Source: Pseudomonadota bacterium (lineage in GTDB: Bacteria > Pseudomonadota > Gammaproteobacteria > Steroidobacterales > Steroidobacteraceae). Taken from it: a DNA stretch of 42,527 nucleotides. Location: contig JAJYFU010000014.1 of NCBI GenBank assembly GCA_021790795.1, positions 1-42,527 on the forward strand, in the 5' to 3' direction. Shown here one piece after another: positions 42,446 to 42,527 of the stretch. The stretch's first letter is position 1. Each line of letters opens with the position of its first letter. A program made the position numbers and the translations under genes. The notes below the pieces were generated by a model that was not told the DNA's origin, searched no databases, and saw only the letters and a program-made list of their open reading frames with translations.

Positions 42446-42527
42446 CTGATTTTTCCGTGATTTGAGCGATAAAAGCGGGGGGTTTCGAGGATGCAGTATG
42501 TAGCCATGTAATTTGATGACAAGAGCT

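Larger units (their letters stand above)
41826..42527. other. 702-base terminal region without supported gene
   Basis: Two long overlapping frames are open on the minus strand (41944-42522 and 41969-42391), but neither has a motif that I know or a good ribosome binding site. Stop-poor overlapping frames in a region with inverted repeats fit an extragenic repeat better than a gene. A REP-like pair (42007-42060) and a compound hairpin (42418-42445) lie here. The window ends inside this region. Confidence 0.4.

Noticed and set aside
41944-42522. 192-codon minus-strand frame as a gene
   Set aside because: No recognisable motif or clear ribosome binding site, and it crosses the REP-like pair. A second frame is equally open.
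1-42527. CRISPR arrays, integrases, prophage or toxin-antitoxin genes
   Set aside because: I looked for regularly spaced repeats, transposase or integrase motifs and small paired genes and found none that I could support.

Overview
This is a GC-rich chromosomal stretch with dense genes, short spacers and no rRNA, tRNA, CRISPR array, intact transposase or phage gene that I can see. TonB-dependent receptor, lipoproteins with lipoboxes, RND and ABC tripartite exporters, GT9 glycosyltransferase and Crp-type sites all indicate a Gram-negative proteobacterium. Orthologues of E. coli YnjBCD and YbhGFSR, a SlyA-like regulator and REP-like sequences suit a high-GC gammaproteobacterium (Xanthomonadales/Nevskiales-like). 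This placement is an inference from gene content, not from a marker gene.

Layout. 1-5813 (+) is a tightly overlapping operon: YnjB-like binding protein (5' end outside the window), YnjC-like permease, YnjD-like ATPase, a flavin disulfide oxidoreductase and a TIGR04283-type glycosyltransferase. It converges on a TonB-dependent receptor (5822-8182, -). 8127-12314 (-) is a cyclic-di-GMP locus: an intact response regulator-GGDEF-EAL protein, a short unknown ORF with a good ribosome binding site, a decayed histidine-kinase fragment, two perfect Crp/Clp-type sites and a PAS-GGDEF-EAL protein that has lost its catalytic residues. 12546-14523 (+) has a cystathionine gamma-synthase-like PLP enzyme and a glutathione S-transferase. 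14552-15847 (-) is a patatin-like lipoprotein.

16154-22847 (+) encodes a YbhGFSR-type ABC exporter with its own NodT-type outer-membrane factor. 23141-32475 is a looser mix: ACT-domain protein, L,D-transpeptidase, stand-alone PAS protein, GT9 glycosyltransferase, an internally duplicated membrane protein, a DUF1499 protein, a DUF488 protein and a CLC channel with CBS domains. The CLC gene is divergent from a MarR regulator, and the shared promoter holds a perfect operator-like dyad. 33351-34436 (+) has two small envelope proteins.

35303-41825 (+) is an RND efflux operon (outer-membrane factor, adaptor, pump) followed by a SlyA-like regulator gene. A sequence very close to the SlyA consensus lies in the operon's promoter region, which suggests a self-contained feedback circuit. 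The last 700 bases have no convincing gene but carry a REP-like inverted pair and other hairpins.

The main themes are envelope transport (two importers/receptors, two exporters), cyclic-di-GMP signalling with decay, and local MarR/SlyA-type control. I see no single unmistakably new system. The best candidates are the YnjBCD-oxidoreductase-TonB uptake cluster, the paired Crp/Clp sites in the cyclic-di-GMP locus, and the SlyA-box/RND/SlyA circuit.
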